A DNA stretch of 44,729 bases from assembly GCA_002483145.1 (NCBI GenBank), contig DLHJ01000017.1, forward strand, positions 1 through 44,729, in the 5' to 3' direction. Numbering within the stretch: position 1 is the first letter of the stretch; each line of letters starts with the position of its first letter. The notes beneath the pieces are model-generated. The model had not been told where the DNA came from and did not search any database. It was given only the letters and a program-made list of their open reading frames with translations. Position numbers and translations under genes: made by a program. The stretch comes from Cellvibrio sp. UBA7671. GTDB lineage: Bacteria; Pseudomonadota; Gammaproteobacteria; Pseudomonadales; Cellvibrionaceae. This document shows positions 41,900-44,729 of the stretch, in pieces.

Positions 41900-44053
41900 A
41901 TGCAACAACACCATTATTTACACAGCGACCTTATGCATTTGTCGCCCGCGGAGCGAGGCTGGCTTAACTGGTATGGAAAAACAGGCAAGGTTTCCATGGG
42001 CTGGTCTTGCTGGTTAAACCGCAACCGCTATGCAGTGATGGAACAAGCATTTGAAAGCATCGCCAGTACTCGCATAAAACTATTGCAGCAGTGGGTAAAA
42101 CGGCAGTGGACGCAATTGGAATCCTGTCGTAGCCAATTACAATTTCCCGACGACAGCTACGACAATATTCTGCGTAAAGCATGGCAAGTCATGGGTGACT
42201 GCACAGAATTATTTATTATCGACCAACAGGGTATGGTGACTGCCACAACCTACAATCGCCGGCTTGGTGTTCTCGATTTAAATCCGCGCGCGGTAAAAAC
42301 AGGATTGGAAAATCCATTTCTGCATGGCCCTTATATCGACACGGAAACACTGCAGATTGGCAAGCGCAGTTCTGCTTTTCACGATCAAGTGACATTGATG
42401 TTTTACCTACCCGTCGAATTCAATAATGGCAACAAGGGCTGCTTGTGTGCACGCTTTCCCAACGATGTATTGGGCGATTTAATTCAACGGGAAGCAGGCC
42501 ACATTTTTACTGAATCTGGCGATAATTATTTGTTTATGGTGAAGGCGGTTTTTGAACCCGCAATTAAAAGTGGTACCGCCCTCTCGCGTTCGCGTTTTGA
42601 AGATAATACATTTTCCCATGGCGAAAATTTAAAAACAGGTGTGCACACCGCCTGGGGTGTCGTAAAAATCCAGCAGCACACAGAATTTGAAATCCGCTTT
42701 ACTGACCCGGCCACTAATGAATTACATCCGGGTGTACGCGAAACGATTCGCAAAGGTAGCAATTTATTTGTCACCTACCCCGGCTACTCCGATTATCGTC
42801 ATATTCCAGTAGTAGGCAAAGGTGTCACCTTTTCATTACAAGGCTCCCCAGATACCTGGGGCATGATGTGCGAGGCGGATTTGGAAGAAGTTTATCGCCA
42901 TCGCTCACTGAATTTTAAACTGATGAATATTTATACCGCTTGTGTGGGTAGCAGTTTTTTAGTGAATGCTGCACTACACGAGTACACCAATTGGTCTAAT
43001 AACGCCATTAATCTATTTACCCTATTAACCCTGGTAATCGGTGGAATTATTTTTAAACAGCGCGGCCCACGCAAATTAGCGCGGCGCTTGGGGAAAATGA
43101 CTGAGGTGATCCACACCATTGCTGAAGGTGGCGGTAATTTGCAGCAGCGTCTGGATACGCGCAAGTTAGCCAATGATGAAACTGGGGATTTAGGGCGCTG
43201 GACGAATAGTTTTATTGACAACCTCGATCATATTGTTGGCGAAGTTATACGCGCGGCAGATGAAGTGATGAAAAATAGCGATAATTTACTCAAGCGGAAC
43301 ACTGAGGCTAACCAATCATCCAACCATGTTTCCAGCTCTATGGAGAAAATGCTGGAATTGGTGCATACCCAGTTGCAAGAAATCAGCAATGCCTCCGGCA
43401 CTGCCAGCGATATGAAAAAAGTCATGGAAAGCGTGGTACAACAAGCGCGTAGCCAATTTGAATCGGTGCGTACAGGAACCCAAAGTATTCGCGATGTGGT
43501 GGAAAATTCAGCGCGTACCATTCACACACTGAACAGCCGCACCAGCGAAATCGGCAATATGGTTTCCTTGATCAGCGACATCACTAGCCAAACCAATTTA
43601 CTTGCGCTCAATGCAGCCATTGAAGCAGCACGTGCGGGTGAACATGGCCGCGGATTTTCAGTTGTCGCCGATGAAGTACGCAGCCTGGCAGCACGAACTG
43701 CAAGTGTGGCAAAAGAAATTGGTGAGAAAATTGAAGCCATTCGTACTGAATCGCAAACGGCAGCCGCCTATATGGAAACCAGCGTCGCCGATGTGGATCG
43801 CGGTTTACGTTTAGCCGAGGAAGCATCAACCGATAATTCACAACTACATCATATTGTGGAGCGCATGTTCGATATCATTCATCACATTGACAACAACAGC
43901 CAACAACATGGACATCATGTGCGTGAGGTCGCCAGCGCAAGCCACACCATGAATAAAGTGGTGCGCGCCTTGCAAACCAGTTCTGATCGGTTAAAAAATA
44001 CTGCAACAAAATTGCATCAATTGGCTGGTGTTTTTCAGGTAACTTCACGTTAG
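41900..44053 (+). CDS. Methyl-accepting chemotaxis protein with N-terminal soluble sensor
   Basis: A 717-residue receptor. Unusually, about 345 soluble residues come first, including a Cache/PAS-like segment ([21 protein letters not shown], ending [16 protein letters not shown]). Two hydrophobic helices follow ([16 protein letters not shown], then [16 protein letters not shown]), then a HAMP-like linker and a signalling domain. The hairpin tip reads [40 protein letters not shown], which is complete. No signal peptide or first helix precedes the sensor, so it should face the cytoplasm. No che genes are in the window. A sigma-54-like promoter lies 80 nt upstream. Confidence 0.92.
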   Translation: MQQHHYLHSDLMHLSPAERGWLNWYGKTGKVSMGWSCWLNRNRYAVMEQAFESIASTRIKLLQQWVKRQWTQLESCRSQLQFPDDSYDNILRKAWQVMGDCTELFIIDQQGMVTATTYNRRLGVLDLNPRAVKTGLENPFLHGPYIDTETLQIGKRSSAFHDQVTLMFYLPVEFNNGNKGCLCARFPNDVLGDLIQREAGHIFTESGDNYLFMVKAVFEPAIKSGTALSRSRFEDNTFSHGENLKTGVHTAWGVVKIQQHTEFEIRFTDPATNELHPGVRETIRKGSNLFVTYPGYSDYRHIPVVGKGVTFSLQGSPDTWGMMCEADLEEVYRHRSLNFKLMNIYTACVGSSFLVNAALHEYTNWSNNAINLFTLLTLVIGGIIFKQRGPRKLARRLGKMTEVIHTIAEGGGNLQQRLDTRKLANDETGDLGRWTNSFIDNLDHIVGEVIRAADEVMKNSDNLLKRNTEANQSSNHVSSSMEKMLELVHTQLQEISNASGTASDMKKVMESVVQQARSQFESVRTGTQSIRDVVENSARTIHTLNSRTSEIGNMVSLISDITSQTNLLALNAAIEAARAGEHGRGFSVVADEVRSLAARTASVAKEIGEKIEAIRTESQTAAAYMETSVADVDRGLRLAEEASTDNSQLHHIVERMFDIIHHIDNNSQQHGHHVREVASASHTMNKVVRALQTSSDRLKNTATKLHQLAGVFQVTSR

Positions 44054-44070
44054 CGATTTATTATTGGAGA

Positions 44071-44103
44071 AAAAAATGACAGCCATTTGGCTGCCATTTT
44101 TTT
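44071..44103. terminator. Bidirectional rho-independent terminator
   Basis: AAAAAATGACAGCCA and TGGCTGCCATTTTTT form a 15-bp stem with one mismatch and a 2-nt loop. It ends both the chemoreceptor and the convergent GH16 gene. Confidence 0.85.
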
Positions 44104-44125
44104 CTAACAATTTTCGTTTGAAAAA

Positions 44126-44728
44126 TTATTGATAAACGCGAACATAATCCACATACATGCGCTGCGGGAATACGCTGCCTGCATCCGGGCTACCTGGCCA
44201 GGTTCCACCCACGGCTACGTTGAGCAACAGGAAGAAGGGATTATCAAATACCCAAGCACCGTAGTTTTGCACTTGCGCGCGCGTTACTGAATAGAATTGA
44301 ATGTTATCGCGGAACCAGCGAATACCGTTGGTATCCCATTCAACGGCGTACACGTGATAATTCACATCCACATATTCACCCAAATTATGGGTTCCCATAA
44401 AGGGTGTATTGCCTGAATAGCCTGGGCCGTGAATTGCTCCGTGAGTGGTAGTCGGTTCAAAACCTACGTGTTCCATGATGTCGATTTCACCTGAAGCAGG
44501 CCAACCCACTGACCCCAAATTGTTACCCAACATCCAGAATGCAGGCCACACACCTTGGGTTTGCGGCAATTTCAAACGCGCTTCAATTCGGCCATATTTA
44601 AATGATTTCTTATCGCGCGAGATCATCCGTGTTGAAGTGTATTCACAGCGACCATACCAACAGCTGTAATTGGCTGGGTTATCGCGGCGCGCTTCAATGA
44701 CCAATACGTTGAAATTGTAGAAAAACTC
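44126..44728 (-). CDS. GH16 family glucanase (laminarinase-like), 5' end beyond the window
   Basis: The C-terminal 200 residues of a glycoside hydrolase family 16 enzyme. The catalytic motif GEIDIMEH (ExDxxE) is intact, with WPAFWMLGNN before it and HVYAVEWDTNGIRWFRDN and PFFLLLNVAVGGTWPG after it, as in beta-1,3-glucanases. The protein ends at the domain (MYVDYVRVYQ), so any carbohydrate-binding modules must be N-terminal. The frame runs open to the window edge. It should be secreted to degrade laminarin or other beta-glucans, in line with a polysaccharide-degrading lifestyle. Confidence 0.94.
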   Translation of the reverse strand, partial: EFFYNFNVLVIEARRDNPANYSCWYGRCEYTSTRMISRDKKSFKYGRIEARLKLPQTQGVWPAFWMLGNNLGSVGWPASGEIDIMEHVGFEPTTTHGAIHGPGYSGNTPFMGTHNLGEYVDVNYHVYAVEWDTNGIRWFRDNIQFYSVTRAQVQNYGAWVFDNPFFLLLNVAVGGTWPGSPDAGSVFPQRMYVDYVRVYQ

Positions 44729-44729
44729 G

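Noticed and set aside
1-44729. tRNA or rRNA genes, CRISPR arrays, intact insertion sequences
   Set aside because: None recognised on reading both strands. No cloverleaf-like sequences, regularly spaced repeats or transposase motifs were seen.

Overview
The window looks like chromosomal DNA of a Cellvibrio-like gammaproteobacterium. This is an inference from several signs: gammaproteobacterial housekeeping synteny (miaB, phoH/ybeZ, ybeY, corC, lnt), YceH and YggL proteins, a GH16 glucanase, and a lipoprotein with the poly-Ser linker often seen in Cellvibrionaceae. No rRNA, tRNA, CRISPR array or intact insertion sequence was found.

Layout. 0-1 kb: a decayed tyrosine-recombinase C-terminus and a small secreted YHYH-type protein. 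1.1-5.7 kb: a FGGY sugar kinase, a DUF1820 protein, a DEAD-box RNA helicase, a DUF6172 protein and a PAP2-like membrane protein. 5.8-7.2 kb: miaB. 7.3-17.1 kb: a block of signalling and envelope-stress genes lying between miaB and phoH, which are neighbours in E. coli and Pseudomonas. 17.3-21.3 kb: phoH-ybeY-corC-lnt. 21.4-23.3 kb: ada-alkA, for DNA alkylation repair. 23.4-25.5 kb: small membrane proteins and a DUF6929-like protein. 25.5-31.8 kb: a MASE1-GGDEF cyclase, a glycosyltransferase-like protein, a Crp/Fnr regulator, an NADPH-FMN reductase and an HD-GYP protein. 31.9-37.8 kb: two small proteins (one CWC-type), a large secreted protein with a CxxCH haem motif, a shikimate-kinase-like protein, a pseudo-receiver protein, YceH and YggL. 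37.9-44.7 kb: a secreted protein, a large LTD/choice-of-anchor-I lipoprotein, an unusual chemoreceptor and the C-terminal part of a GH16 enzyme cut by the window edge.

The most interesting part is 7.3-17.1 kb. A five-gene minus-strand operon encodes an NtrC-family sigma-54 activator, an 80-residue protein that is only a HisKA-like phospho-acceptor helix pair, a CHASE3 histidine kinase, a single-domain response regulator and a REC-HisKA-HATPase-REC-REC hybrid. It is flanked by genes of the type seen in envelope or osmotic stress responses: a lipoprotein, a YqjD/YqjE/YqjK-like set, a DUF1328 peptide, a PerM/AI-2E-family transporter and a BON-domain protein. Four of these flanking genes have sigma-54-like -24/-12 elements just upstream. 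Three A+T-rich dyads of similar form (9 bp, 5-bp spacer, 9 bp) lie about 100-210 bp upstream of those promoters, where an enhancer-binding protein would be expected. I infer a self-contained phosphorelay plus sigma-54 regulon inserted into a conserved housekeeping locus. Further sigma-54-like promoters precede the Crp/Fnr gene and the chemoreceptor gene.
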